64,000 nt of DNA. Source: Platerodrilus igneus (lineage: Eukaryota > Arthropoda > Insecta > Coleoptera > Lycidae). The DNA is taken from the NCBI GenBank assembly GCA_036346225.1, contig JARFIW010000453.1:2790001-2854000 (forward strand). Direction: 5' to 3'. The position numbers and the translations under genes were made by a program. This document shows positions 49,401 through 56,815 of the stretch, one piece after another. How positions within the stretch are numbered: position 1 is the first letter of the stretch; each line of letters opens with the position of its first letter. Below the pieces are notes generated by a model. The model made no database searches. It was given only the letters and a program-made list of their open reading frames with translations, and was not told the DNA's origin.

Positions 49401-52400
49401 CTTGTATCCTATGAAGGGCTGCGTATTGTTGGTCAGTATTGTTCTAAGTTGAGGGGGGGGGGTGAGGGGGGCGTTTATTATTAAATTGTTTAAGTTGTCC
49501 GTTTTTTGTCTACGTACTACAACTGATATTTCTTTTGTATATATGTCTTCAGGCATGAGGTTATGTAGGGAGTTCTGGGTGTAAATGTAGTTTATTGCGT
49601 CCGTGTTTGAAGTTTCCTTGACCAAGTCAAAGATAATTAACTGGGGTTGTTTAGGGGTTAGGACATGGACAGAGCAGGATTTTTGATTTAAGGTTGTGAT
49701 TAATTTTATATTGGAGGGCTTATCGGTTAGGATCGTGACTGCGGATTTAGTGGGTCGAATGTTTCTGATGTTGAGATTGGAAAAGCGCAGCTGTAGGTTT
49801 GTTTTTATAATTTTTAATAAAGCAGAGAGGGTCGTAACGGTTGTGGTCGGTATTTATGTTATTAGTTTGGAAGGTCGACTTGTTGGGGGTGCGTGTTGGG
49901 AGGTTGGTTTGTGTAAGGTTGCTGTTGCGTAAGTAATTGGTGTGTTGATTAATGTGGATGGTTGTGTGTCTGTGGAGGAAGGTTGGCGTGTACTTATCTG
50001 AAGGATATTCTTTATATTTTTCTTAGCCTAGTGGTCGTAATCTCGATCTGGTGGACGGCTTCATTGGCGATAGGGGCCATTTCCTCAAACTTAGTTGTAA
50101 GGTATATCACGTTTAGTTTATTTATCTTGTTGCTATCTTTCAGTACAAATTTACTGATATCAGTTTTGGTGTCGCTTATTGGGCGCATATTGGAGATAGT
50201 CAGATGTTTAGATGCAGAGTCGTCTTCTTCTCTCGGTCTCTTAGATTTTTGTTCCGAGGCGTTCGAGCTCACGGATGAAACTCGCGAACGGTGTGCTGGA
50301 GAGTGCAGCATGACGGAGCTCTTTATGCAAGGGGTCAGCGCCTCCACTGGTGGTGGCGGTGGTAGTGCTAGTGGTGACGGAGTTATTAAGTTGTTGGATG
50401 TGATAGTTGTATGTGTTGTTACCTTTGTTTGCTAATCCGATATATTGATATCTATGGATGTGAGGTGTTCAAACTGTTGTTTGTTAGCGTTTTACTGCCC
50501 AGATGTTCGTAAGTTTGAAGTTGATTTATTTAAATACCTCTTTCCAAAACTAATTTCTGCTAGATACTGCTGATTTTGGGATTGTAACTATATCAGGATG
50601 ACTAAATATGCTCATATTATGTACCGCGCGGAGAAAGTTCTATTATCAATGGTATTTTAACACTTCACTTACGTTTGATTGGGAATTAATGTTCTGTGTT
50701 ATAAAATTTTGAATTTCACTGTTTTTCTCTTGTCACTTAATTGTCACAAACTTCACTTTTATAAAATCCAAATATTTTTAAATTTGACTTTTAAAGTTTC
50801 TTTTCTATCGATTCCAATTGAGCTTTGTAATATGGGAGGCTGCCGGAAGTAATTTACAACTTCTAACTAATAATTATAGTGTCAAATTTAGGGACAACTT
50901 TGATAAGCTTTGCTATACGTTGACTTTGCTTTTCTTTCTTGTTGCACGAAATACCATAACATAAAATTTGGCGTACCCAACGTGGTGCCACGATTTTCAA
51001 AACCTTTTTTTTCTTATAACTTAAAATTTGTTATATTTCTGAAACCGCTCTTTTTACTTATAAGTTTGTAACAGTTTGTTTTTCTTCTGCTAAATTAACG
51101 CATAACAATTATGTATTGTGTTATAAAATTTGTGGATTTGCTTTTATAGTTTAATATAAATCATACTTCAACAATTAATACAAAATTAAAACCAAAGTAT
51201 CATAATTTCGGAACACCCCAATTATTGTTCTTCTTTAATTTTAATCACATAGTTATAAATCTCAATCAGTATTGTAAAATTTCTACAACGTATCTCCAAG
51301 GCGATAACAATAGCGTGTTTGTGCGCACCTGCTTGTTAAGGCTGTTGTCGACGTGCCGGCCGGTCGGCTTTTGATACTTGCAACGTCAATCTGGTAAAGT
51401 TCTTATCTAAGGCTGACTTGCGATTCGCAATTCAGTTTCCATAAATGCATTGGTCCAATTGTTTGAAACTCATCATGGTTTGTATTTTCTATATTTAAAT
51501 AAGTTAAACTAATTGTATTTGGTCTTTCTTAGCGCAACACTAAAACTAACGCACAACGAACTAATGTGCAAAAATAACACTAAAACTAACGTACAAAAGA
51601 ACTGTTGTACTAAAATAAATTAAAGCAACACTAAAATACAGAAGATATAACGTTTAATAAATGAAGCAAAAATGGTCGAGTTAAATTGTTAAATTTTTAT
51701 TGCGTCTAAGATATATGCGTTCTTCAAATTTCAACATGGAAATTTTCTTATAATTGAGAAGCAATGGTTAGAGCTAACCAATGGTTGTAGGCAGCTGATG
51801 TAATTGCGTATAAAGCGATTACGCATTAGAAACTTACATTATGCTTCCAGTTTAAGAGGCTTTGTTATAACGACGAGGCAACTATTTTTTTACGTGTTTG
51901 TCAAATGCTAGAAGTCCACGTGTGGTTTGAACTTGTTTGTCAAATGGTGCAAGCCGCCAAACCTGAGGTCAACGTGGTAAGTGATATCCATCTGTGCAGC
52001 AATCATCTGTTTGACGTTTATACTTCATGTATAAATCTAACCTTGGTAGTTTGAACCCATGGAACTTAACATCTATGTGATAATGTCTAATAATAAATTT
52101 GAATTTTTAAACGTTCCTTTTTATCAAAAATTTATGCCTTATAAAATTGTCTATGTAACTAAAATTTTATAAATTTGAATTACGAATAATACAATCATAC
52201 ACTTGTTTATGCATGGTAACTATTTATGAGGTTAACTTTATTAATTTGAAAGATTTTATTACCAACCTATTTTTATTATGTGTGAATCATTTTCTCAGTA
52301 CTGAAAAGGTGACAAAAAATCCCTTAACTATGTTAATGACATTCATAATGCTTAATTGCTTTAGAGGCTTTTGCTATTTTATTTAAATTGCCCAAGATTA

Positions 52401-52479
52401 ATATTAGATATAAAAATTAATTGAATATTCACAAACTAACAATAATTATGTGTCAAAATGATTCAAAAATAATTGTCAG

Positions 52480-52524
<45 letters not shown>

Positions 52525-55500
52525 TTACTTAGCAGTTTTAATTTCTTTAGTAATTTAAACAAGGTTAATTACATTCATGGAAGCTCTTAAGCAAAAGTAT
52601 TACCAGATGTACACAAAAGAAAGAAATTATGGATGTATAAAATGTATCTGATTTATTTGATTTTACTTTGAGAAGCAAATTGCTGTCTCTAATATTGGCG
52701 TCGTCGTGGATCAATGTAGTAGGCGTAAGACTACGGATCCCAAGGTCCTGGGTTCGAATCTCGACACGGCCGACTGCTTGAAAAATGACAGGTGAGCATT
52801 TTTCACAAAAATTACGCCCTCTTTCGGATGAGAGGTTAAATGGAGGTCCCGTGTGTGTGTTGTCACGCACGTTAAAGATCCCTACCTTGCCTTGAACGGC
52901 AAGGGTTCGGCAAAATTCTAAATTTCTAGGCAACAAAAAACTCGCCTCCTGGCCAATGTAGTACCTTTGAGTGGAGCATTGGAAATGTAAATGCACTGTC
53001 TCTAATATTATTTTATGTATTTTATTTTATTTCAGGATAAATGTAGTACCATCTAAAAATACAAAATCTTGTATTTCGACAACAAAATATACTCGTTGAG
53101 GTTCCTGTATTTTTCTTAGCGATTTTTCTTGTTTTACACATTATCTAAGTACAGTGGCGCCCTACCCATCCGTATTTAATTAACAACCCCCCCTGATAGT
53201 CTCTCTAAACCACTGAAGATAGAGTTCAGAACTAGCGCGGAAGTCTTCAAAAGTCAATTGTGTCAATACGGATAAAACAACATCTTCTGCATGACATTTG
53301 TAAGAAAGAATGGACATCCTTTTAAGTGAGTTTCACTAACGCCCAGCGTAGAGAAACAACAAAAGCTTCAAGTTTGTCCCCGATTTGTGGAAACCTCTAT
53401 TTTTGGTCAACGTTTGTTTCCGAATTTTCTGTACATACACCGTTTCATCCCGATAAAATCGTTGTTGCGTTCATTTTATTGTTCCTTGTCCGATACTTGG
53501 TGAGTTTCTGTAGCTTTTCTTTATGCTGAGTTACCACAATTGTGTTTTCGCTGACAATTTGAGTTTTTGAGAACATTAGCACCCAATTCTATTAGTATTT
53601 CTAGACTCTATTTTATCATTCCCATCAATTTTATTGTTCCTGTGGAATGCAGTTTTTCTTTCGGGAGTATTTTAATTTGTTCTGTCGGCTTCGATATTCT
53701 TTTATTGAGTTAAAATGGCAGATTGGCTCATATAAGTGAACCATTTGCGAAAAAACGCACTCCATTAGAATTAGATTCCAGCGCTTTTGATTTCAAAGCC
53801 TATGGAGACGAACTACGCCGGTCTGTGCAAGGGGTTTATCACCTGGAACGCGAAACGGACTCTCCTTCCTATTCCTGTCGAATCCGATTTCGCTGCCGGC
53901 TATCTAACAGTCATGAGCTCTATACAAGAACTACAACAATCACTTTCTGAATTTGATAGTCACAAGTCTTCAAATGTATTAGTTCCAGTGACTCCACACG
54001 GAACGTCACTGTAGTAAGATGTCTCCAAGAGAAACGGAACGGAAACTCCATGGTCAATAACTTTTTACTTTGAACCATTTCTGCATTTCATTCGAACCTA
54101 AAATAAAAACAATCCGTCCCGCTACTTCCTTATGAGAGACTCCGACAGCAACTTCTAGTACTACTCACACTTTTACCGCTGAACCGAATTTCGCTTATAA
54201 GTTCGCTACGATTGGGAGAAACACTATTACTTCACCTGACCAAACAGTTATGATTCGTCCTACCCCTACTGTTAGATCAAATACTTCCTCTGTAGCTTCT
54301 TCTGTTTCTATTCCTATGTCCGCTTCTACTCGTCAGGTTACATGCTTCAATTTTGACCAACGTGGTCATGTGTAGACACGTTGTATTCGTCCTCAAGTAG
54401 TATTTTGCTATGGCTGCGGACACAAGGGAGTTATTCGACGCAACTATTGGAACTTTCATCCTACTATTAATAGGATACATATTCCTCCTGTTTCTAATTC
54501 TACCTTCTCTTTTGTACCTCATTCCGGTCATCCTACTACCATCAAGACTCTTTTTTGACAAATATATCTTTGCACAATACTCCGAATTCGGTCCTTAGCT
54601 GTAGGAACCAAAATTTTTCCGTCTTTAATTCTACGTCCTTCTCTGTATCTTTTCCTGGTCGTTCAACTATCACCACAACATACCCTTTTTGGCCATATGA
54701 GCCTTCAAACTATACTATTGATTTCTATGACTACCACGCTCCTACACGCCGAACACCCCCTAATAGGAACCAATATTTCCTTTTGTGTGATCCACCCCAT
54801 TCTAGAACGTTTTCAGCTAGTACGGCATTAATTCTTTTAGATTCTGCCCTTGTTCTGTTGCGGTATTTGGCGAGGAAGAGTTTTTTTGCTTACTTTACCT
54901 CTCGTTCTTGTCTGCACGGAATACCGATAGCACACCATCAAACTTTTTATCTGTAATATTCCCAACAAATACGCAAAGTTCAACAAGCGCTTGTTTAATG
55001 GCAACAAAATTTTCCAAAAGCAATAGTATAAGCACTTCGAGTAGAGTGATTCGTTTCTACTCGCATCGCGTTGAGAGTGACTTTACCAAACTCCTCTACA
55101 CTAATGTCGGCGTCAAACCCCGAGAAGATAATTCATATTGAGGTTCGTGATTTAGCAATCTATCTACATCTAACCTACATATAACGTTCGTGAATAACAA
55201 AACAACATGGCGCACTCGAAACTAAAACACCAAAAACCAAAATCAAATTCAGTAATTCATAGAAAACAACAAAATAAACTGCAGTATACGTGAGTTATAT
55301 CAAAATAAGACGACTTAACTCAACGAAGTACCCAAGAAGTCAGAATAGGGAAAGTTAGGATCGGGTGCCAGCGATTTTAACTTTCCCTAGCGGGGAAACT
55401 AAAATTACCAGATAAAACACCTCAGACAACTTAGGGCAAAACTAAAATTTGGGGAATTTTTAAACAATAGATAAGGAACTGATGCGCAAAGTTACACATA

Positions 55501-56756
55501 CTACAGAAAGAAAGAAGTATTTGCAAAAATTAGAGCGCAAGGGCGTTAAATTTAATTGAAAAGTAGGAGCCCCACACTGTTTACATACAGGTTAGACACT
55601 ACAGAAGCTTGACGCGACGCTCTCAGCGTCGTTAAAAATGTCTTATAACTCTGGAGTTTTTTGGCTTGATGATGTTTTGTTTCTTGAATTTCTTGAGTTG
55701 TTGTCGTGTTACCGACAGTTGATGTTCTTAAATAAATAAATATTATGTTGGACTGGATTCCAAAAGCCTGGTCCTGGAATCCTCTTGATTTTCTGCAGTG
55801 GGCAGTTTTCCGGATCTTCCCCTTAGTTGTCCCCCAACTACACAGTATTCCGGATCCTGGGTCCACTGGCCTGTGGTTTTCGCTTAACAGGACTGGCTAC
55901 TCGCCACAGACCGCTCCATCGTCAGGTAGCTCGTCTAAACAGGACTGACGGATGTGCATCCCCGACGACTTCACTTGTGTACCCATTCCTCGGCACCCCG
56001 CATAGCTGGAGAACTCCCTCAGGACGTCACCGTTCCGCTGCCCACCTTTGATCGCCCGAAGGCTGTGGTCGGAATACGTGAGCTGCTACCTCATCGGCGT
56101 CTGGGCAGCAACTCACAAGTTAGATGTAAATAGATTGCTAAAGTACTTACTTTAATATGAATTATCTTCTCTGGGTTTTGCGGCGACATTAGTGTAGAGG
56201 GGTTGCGTCCTTCCTACATGAATTTCATATTATCGCCTTTTTTACAGCTGAAAGGTTTGCTCATTTTTACTTCATCACATTTCGCTCTTGTGTCTTGTTA
56301 CTTATAAAATGGTTCAATTTTTTTTTGATTTTACTACTAGTTTGTAGTTAGAGGTTACGCAAAAACAAAAATGATATTTCTTATTTCCTATCCTATTCGA
56401 CAAAAACTTTTTAAGACCCGTCAGTATTTGTCAATATTTGTCTGCATCCGTGTTAGATCGTTGTATGTTAAGTCACGCTTAGAGCACTTAAAATTATAAT
56501 CTTATTAAACAATGGTTGAACTATCCGAATTTTAAAAAAAATAAGAATACCTTTTTCAAAAAGCGGCAATACTGTGTGTATAGCATTTTTCAGGCACTCG
56601 TTGATTTGTGGATCAGATCTCTTACATTTTGGAAATTCAGAAGCTAAAACAGATATTTTTATCAAACTTGTCACCTGTGGAGTTTTAATACTTACGCAGA
56701 TCTACAGTTTCAACATATAAAACCAAACTAACTAAAGTAAAACACATAAAATGCAT
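32280..56756 (-). CDS. Takeout / JHBP-family gene A, complete, five exons over 24.5 kb
   Basis: Minus-strand exons in order: 56756-56696, 56643-56551, 41438-41291, 41242-41103, 32581-32280. They sum to 744 bp, 247 residues. Introns are 52 bp, 15.1 kb, 48 bp and 8.5 kb, all GT-AG and phase-consistent. The product has a signal peptide (MHFMCFTLVSLVLY), VDLPSEFPKCKRSD and a second Cys (INEC), FPTFGIAPCNP, FKDVEVYDI, NLNGRILVLPIFGEGRC, NITGEPFQKKGATYINIT, the hallmark FENLFNGDSKLG and the C-terminal KVPFDILLPP. It is a typical takeout protein, further from B and C than those are from each other. The two long introns hold most of the TE load of the window, including a LINE and the hammerhead array. 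Role from the family: secreted carrier of juvenile hormone or another hydrophobic ligand. Confidence 0.95.
32973..33011. repeat. (TA)n microsatellite
   Basis: 39 bp of uninterrupted TA. Confidence 0.97.
33650..34270 (+). mobile_element. Possible LTR with primer-binding-like site
   Basis: A GC-richer island in gene A intron 4 has a TATA box (tatatatacc, about 33952). About 280 bp further is ttTTGGCGtat followed by ttggtgacagaag, resembling the start of a retrotransposon leader. LTR ends and a partner LTR are not identified. Confidence 0.25.
34271..35143. other. Intron sequence, nothing recognised
   Basis: No conserved translation; ends at a TA microsatellite. Confidence 0.3.
35144..35215. 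repeat. (TA)n microsatellite, longest in the window
   Basis: 72 bp of pure TA; creates a spurious IYIY reading frame. Confidence 0.98.
35226..35630 (+). repeat. Diverged tandem units at the left border of the hammerhead array
   Basis: gataatgacgttacg occurs at about 35227 and 35339. A block of about 90 bp (aaatgggcat, tttttccgtttata, ttgtaactacttt, gttagtttt, tgtgtaaa) occurs at 35397-35488 and again at 35538-35620, with a (TA)n run (35508-35537) between. Confidence 0.7.
35695..35740 (-). ncRNA. Damaged hammerhead ribozyme copy
   Basis: Minus strand: GAAACCATTGGTCAGTGGA is intact, but the CTGATGA core has become CTGATTGATG and stem II no longer pairs properly. Expected inactive. Confidence 0.7.
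35813..35853 (-). ncRNA. Damaged hammerhead ribozyme copy
   Basis: Minus strand: CTGATGAGGCTTAACAA is intact, but the GAAA box and stem III are altered (CCGACCATGTACAG). Expected inactive. Confidence 0.7.
36217..36726 (+). repeat. Hammerhead-bearing repeat unit, direct copy 1
   Basis: About 510 bp from accagcctgatttg to the end of the HHR 3' flank (aataaagctaat). Near-identical to direct copy 2 (37061-37577) along its whole length. Contains cttattgcggactgc, ggcatgaacccgggtgtcgcc and a hammerhead at its 3' end. No open frame of note, so non-autonomous: a pseudo-LTR of a Penelope-like element or a retrozyme-like unit. Confidence 0.9.
36631..36675 (+). ncRNA. Hammerhead ribozyme (self-cleaving RNA), copy 1
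   Basis: Order along the strand: stem I TTTACT, core CTGATGA, stem II GGCT/AGCC with loop TAACA, GAAA, a 3-bp stem III counting A15.1-U16.1 (loop ATT), cleavage triplet GTC (cut after 36669), stem I return AGTGAA with one U-G wobble. A further 10-bp outer helix CTTCATAGGG / CCCTGTGAAG (one wobble) flanks it. Every invariant core position is present. The open end is on stem I, i.e. type I with a very short stem III, as seen in Penelope-like elements. Confidence 0.93.
36782..36808. repeat. (TA)n microsatellite between units
   Basis: About 27 bp of TA, at the junction of a direct and an inverted unit. Confidence 0.95.
36809..37060 (-). repeat. Hammerhead-bearing unit, truncated inverted copy
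   Basis: Carries in reverse the aagtaagatgtatctg, aaactcttatggaaat and tcgggctggtag blocks and one hammerhead. The sequence beyond the ribozyme is again inverted, so this ribozyme lies at the centre of a palindrome whose arms exceed 80 bp (36882-36965 against 37015-37090). Confidence 0.88.
36967..37010 (-). ncRNA. Hammerhead ribozyme, copy 2 (minus strand, at palindrome centre)
   Basis: Minus strand: CCCACT, CTGATGA, GGCT-AACA-AGCC, GAAA, CC-ATT-GG, T-C (cut site), AGTGGA. Stem I has 5 of 6 pairs next to the core and then an outer helix of 16 perfect pairs (36944-36959 with 37015-37030). All invariant core bases present. Confidence 0.94.
37061..37642 (+). repeat. Hammerhead-bearing repeat unit, direct copy 2, plus the start of a third
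   Basis: Same sequence as 36217-36726 with few differences. After its hammerhead the unit starts again (accagcccgatttg at about 37570) and is cut off at the TA run (37643). The distance between equivalent points, about 507 bp, gives the monomer length of a head-to-tail array. Confidence 0.9.
37451..37533 (+). ncRNA. Hammerhead ribozyme, copy 3 (best preserved)
   Basis: Catalytic part 37473-37516: TCCACT, CTGATGA, GGCT-AACA-AGCC, GAAA, CC-ATT-GG, T, C (cut after 37510), AGTGGA. Stem I is a perfect 6 bp, then ACA/TGT with bulges, then a perfect 9-bp outer helix TTCATAGGG / CCCTATGAA (37451-37459 with 37525-37533). It fits the type I hammerhead consensus at all invariant positions and should cleave. 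Confidence 0.96.
37643..37678. repeat. (TA)n microsatellite
   Basis: 36 bp of TA, cut by the inverted-repeat element that starts at its right end. Confidence 0.96.
37677..38033. mobile_element. Small TA-flanked inverted-repeat element (MITE-like) carrying a tRNA-like gene
   Basis: 13-bp perfect ends CAGAAGAATAATC (37679-37691) and GATTATTCTTCTG (38019-38031), each flanked by TA, as in Tc1/mariner-type insertions. It sits in the TA run of the hammerhead array. Inside is a tRNA-like sequence on the minus strand. No open frame, so non-autonomous. Confidence 0.7.
37821..37894 (-). tRNA. tRNA-like gene, anticodon unclear (apparent GGA), probably pseudo
   Basis: Minus strand, 74 nt: acceptor GGCTAGA/TGTAGCC with one G-G mismatch, D arm GCTC/GAGC with tagctcaattggtta (A box), anticodon stem CTGAT/ATCAG, a short variable loop, T arm GCAGG/CCTGC with ggttcaaatcc (B box). 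The 7-nt anticodon loop reads CCGGAGA: position 33 is C instead of the universal U, and the apparent anticodon GGA (Ser) does not fit the short variable arm. It folds well but is unlikely to act in translation as it stands; it could be the Pol III head of a mobile element. Confidence 0.65.
37905..38132 (+). repeat. Direct repeat of 27 bp at both sides of the element's right end
   Basis: atgaattatgtatataact agattcaat occurs at 37906-37933 and 38105-38132. In addition attaatagttattaag at about 37724-37739 is inverted at 38133-38148. These point to more than one rearrangement or nested insertion here. Confidence 0.7.
38148..38190. repeat. (TA)n microsatellite
   Basis: 43 bp of TA at the left border of the diverged hammerhead unit. 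Confidence 0.96.
38225..38500 (+). repeat. Diverged hammerhead unit within an inverted repeat
   Basis: Shares with the other units gatgtatctgtaaa, aatacaaatcg and tagccatta, and is flanked by the inverse pair tttgcatagccattac / gtaatggctatgcaaa (38291-38308 and 38452-38468) around its ribozyme. Clearly older or from another subfamily. Confidence 0.8.
38342..38441 (+). ncRNA. Hammerhead ribozyme, diverged copy 4
   Basis: Core 38370-38413: TCCATT, CTGACGA (position 7 is free in the consensus), stem II GACC/GGTC, GAAA, then GTTGGTC, ACTGGA. Stem II differs from the other copies at both strands but still pairs. The outer helix is also changed in compensated fashion: CTTGAT/ATCAAG, GTTTTG/CAAAAC, TAGG/CCTA. 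Stem III is weak (only A-U) and stem I has one mismatch, so activity may be low. Confidence 0.82.
38514..39711. other. Gene A intron 4, nothing recognised
   Basis: AT-rich. The minus-strand frame at 38540-38758 shows no family features. Confidence 0.3.
39712..39893 (+). repeat. Unnamed repeat with TGGCGCCC block, copy 2
   Basis: TGGCGCCCCTTAATTTTGA at 39712, then block 2 at 39851-39880 (gaattcactcccacatcact, gcaggtagcc) after an acceptor-like ttttccatag. Confidence 0.5.
40435..40592 (+). repeat. Unnamed repeat with TGGCGCCC block, copy 3
   Basis: TGTCGCCCAAGACTTTAAC at 40435, block 2 at 40551-40588 (gacccgcctcgcactactg, aagttagtcgg) after ttcttttgcag. Same order and similar spacing (116 bp) as the other two copies. 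Confidence 0.5.
41103..41242 (-). CDS. Gene A exon 4
   Basis: 140 bp, acceptor tatctttag, donor G|gtaagt. Encodes FEIVGTAHF, ANYNLNGRILVLPIFGEGRC. One codon longer than exon 4 of B and C. Confidence 0.94.
41291..41438 (-). CDS. Gene A exon 3
   Basis: 148 bp, acceptor atttcttctag, donor GT|gtaagt. Encodes FPTFGIAPCNPVLVPGL and FKDVEVYDILSAKIENL. A 48-bp intron separates it from exon 4. Confidence 0.94.
41439..43100. repeat. Start of gene A intron 2; contains repeat R1 copy 2
   Basis: 42108-42325 matches 26155-26372 (family R1) in the same orientation. The remainder shows nothing recognisable. Confidence 0.6.
43101..44340 (+). mobile_element. Purine-rich decayed element, possibly LTR retrotransposon leader
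   Basis: 43330-43720 is strongly purine-rich on the plus strand with no intact frame. At 43712 aaTGGTGCCAACCGGGAC resembles a BEL/Pao- or gypsy-type primer-binding site. LTR ends are not identified. A 117-residue minus frame (43971-44324) has no known family. Confidence 0.25.
44341..46240. other. Gene A intron 2, nothing recognised
   Basis: AT-rich with no conserved translation. Confidence 0.3.
46245..46330 (+). repeat. Block shared with 54786-54870
   Basis: ccacccctct..gacgttttcagctagtac, then a common aattct and a ggt(a)..ggtatt(c/t)gg tail in both places, same orientation. Probably a fragment of the gag-bearing element at 53.7-55.1 kb. Confidence 0.6.
46414..46455. repeat. (TA)n microsatellite at the LINE 3' end
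   Basis: 42 bp of TA directly abutting the apparent 3' end of the minus-strand LINE. Confidence 0.96.
46980..49162 (-). pseudogene. LINE ORF2 (endonuclease and reverse transcriptase), broken
   Basis: Overlaps the ORF1 end. Pieces: 49162-48812 endonuclease, 48403-48038 and 48066-47797 linker, 47800-46980 reverse transcriptase with multiple stops. YADD to YADY removes one catalytic Asp. Confidence 0.8.
49125..50347 (-). pseudogene. LINE ORF1 (gag-like, zinc knuckles), broken
   Basis: N-terminal part 50347-50012 and C-terminal part 49625-49125 are in separate frames; in between (49990-49630) coding continues only in pieces. The knuckle Cys/His residues are conserved in the first two units. The protein would bind element RNA. 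Confidence 0.82.
50441..52482. other. Gene A intron 2, scraps only
   Basis: ttTGGCGTACCCAACGTGG at 50967 resembles a gypsy-type primer-binding site (compare TGGCGCCCAACGCG at 63132 on the other strand), so 50500-50967 may be a worn LTR. At 51530-51640 the phrase caacactaaaactaacg recurs three times with spacer changes. Nothing else is recognised. Confidence 0.35.
52483..52522. repeat. (TA)n microsatellite
   Basis: About 40 bp of TA. Confidence 0.97.
52683..53009 (+). mobile_element. tRNA-derived SINE, young copy with 14-bp target duplication
   Basis: Target duplication ctgtctctaatatt at 52683-52696 and 52996-53009. The SINE is 52697-52995 (299 bp): head ggcgtcgtcgtggatcaatg with Pol III A-box relic, gggttcgaatctcgac B box, body and ggaaatgtaaatgca end. 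Very close to the 18.35-kb copy. The minus-strand frame at 52565-52996 is a read-through of this SINE, not a gene. Confidence 0.93.
53010..53700. other. Gene A intron 2, nothing firm
   Basis: acagtggcgcccta at 53153 looks like a hAT-type end but has no partner or transposase next to it. Confidence 0.3.
53701..54600 (+). pseudogene. Retroelement gag-like relic with zinc knuckles
   Basis: 53787-54014 gives an open stretch with AGLCKGFITWNAKRTLLPIP and a helical SSIQELQQSLSEFD. Downstream, about 54345-54460 gives CFNFDQRGHV, a stop, TRC, then VFCYGCGHKGVIRRN: two CCHC knuckles, the first with Cys to Phe and a stop. This is the layout of a retrotransposon gag. Family (gypsy, BEL or LINE ORF1) not settled. 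Confidence 0.5.
54601..55088 (+). mobile_element. Continuation of the gag-bearing element
   Basis: An open frame at 54555-54956 (133 residues, Ser/Thr/Pro/Tyr-rich) without a known domain. It contains the block shared with 46245-46330. Confidence 0.35.
55089..55184 (+). repeat. Inverted repeat, left arm (pairs with 56118-56215)
   Basis: About 95 bp, about 85% complementary to the right arm. Includes cctctacactaatgtcg, gagaagataattcatatt and agcaatctat(c/t)tacatctaac. An ATG inside opens MSASNPEKIIHIEV; the right arm opens MSPQNPEKIIHIKV on the other strand. Confidence 0.85.
55185..56117. mobile_element. Interior of the inverted-repeat element
   Basis: About 930 bp; 55740-56100 is GC-rich. 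Open frames at 55552-55866 (-) and 55745-56051 (+) overlap and have no recognised domain. It could be the inside of a DNA transposon or two inverted copies of one element's start. Confidence 0.35.
56118..56215 (-). repeat. Inverted repeat, right arm
   Basis: Complement of 55089-55184. On this strand the ATG at 56192 is followed after 12-13 codons by an AAAGTAAGT that could serve as a splice donor. Confidence 0.85.
56551..56643 (-). CDS. Gene A exon 2
   Basis: 93 bp, acceptor atctgttttag, donor G|gtattc. Encodes SEFPKCKRSDPQINECLKNA and PLFEKG. Joined to exon 1 it gives VDLPSEF, the usual start of the mature protein. Confidence 0.94.
56696..56756 (-). CDS. Gene A exon 1 (signal peptide)
   Basis: 61 bp, donor C|gtaagt; 52-bp intron to exon 2. 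Start chosen as the ATG that gives a hydrophobic signal sequence in frame with exon 2. Same layout as exon 1 of gene B. Confidence 0.9.
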
Positions 56757-56779
56757 ATTCATCACTTTTAGTTTCTATA

Positions 56780-56815
56780 CATGAGATATCTTTCTCAGAA
56801 TGAATTGAATATATA
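56780..56815 (-). promoter_or_regulatory. Core promoter candidate of gene A
   Basis: Minus strand: TATATATT starting at 56815, and a CTCATG initiator-like site with A at 56782, 33 bp downstream, giving a leader of about 26 nt before the ATG. Confidence 0.4.

Larger units (their letters stand above)
46456..50440 (-). mobile_element. R1/I-group non-LTR retrotransposon (LINE), near full-length, inactive
   Basis: About 4 kb, minus strand, with two ORFs in the usual order. ORF1 (gag-like): 50347-50012 with a basic/acidic KRPREEDDSASK stretch and 49625-49125 with two zinc knuckles (CYNCQKFGHSAKVC, CGRCAGPHTIRDC) and a third degraded one ending in ECPIY. ORF2: endonuclease start at 49110-48812 (LLQEPHHINNK), a WWTSELDFKRR linker (about 48240) and reverse transcriptase at 47800-46980 with KAPGPDQI, QGCPQGSVL and FAYADYLT. 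The catalytic YADD reads YADY, and many frameshifts and stops are present. The 3' end meets a TA run. The clade is judged from the three-knuckle gag and motif style only. Confidence 0.88.

Noticed and set aside
49962..50435. 157-residue plus-strand open frame
   Set aside because: Opposite strand of the LINE ORF1; Val/Ser-rich composition is a shadow of the Asn/Thr/Ser-rich minus-strand protein.
52565..52996. 143-residue minus-strand open frame
   Set aside because: Read-through of the antisense of a SINE with target duplication.
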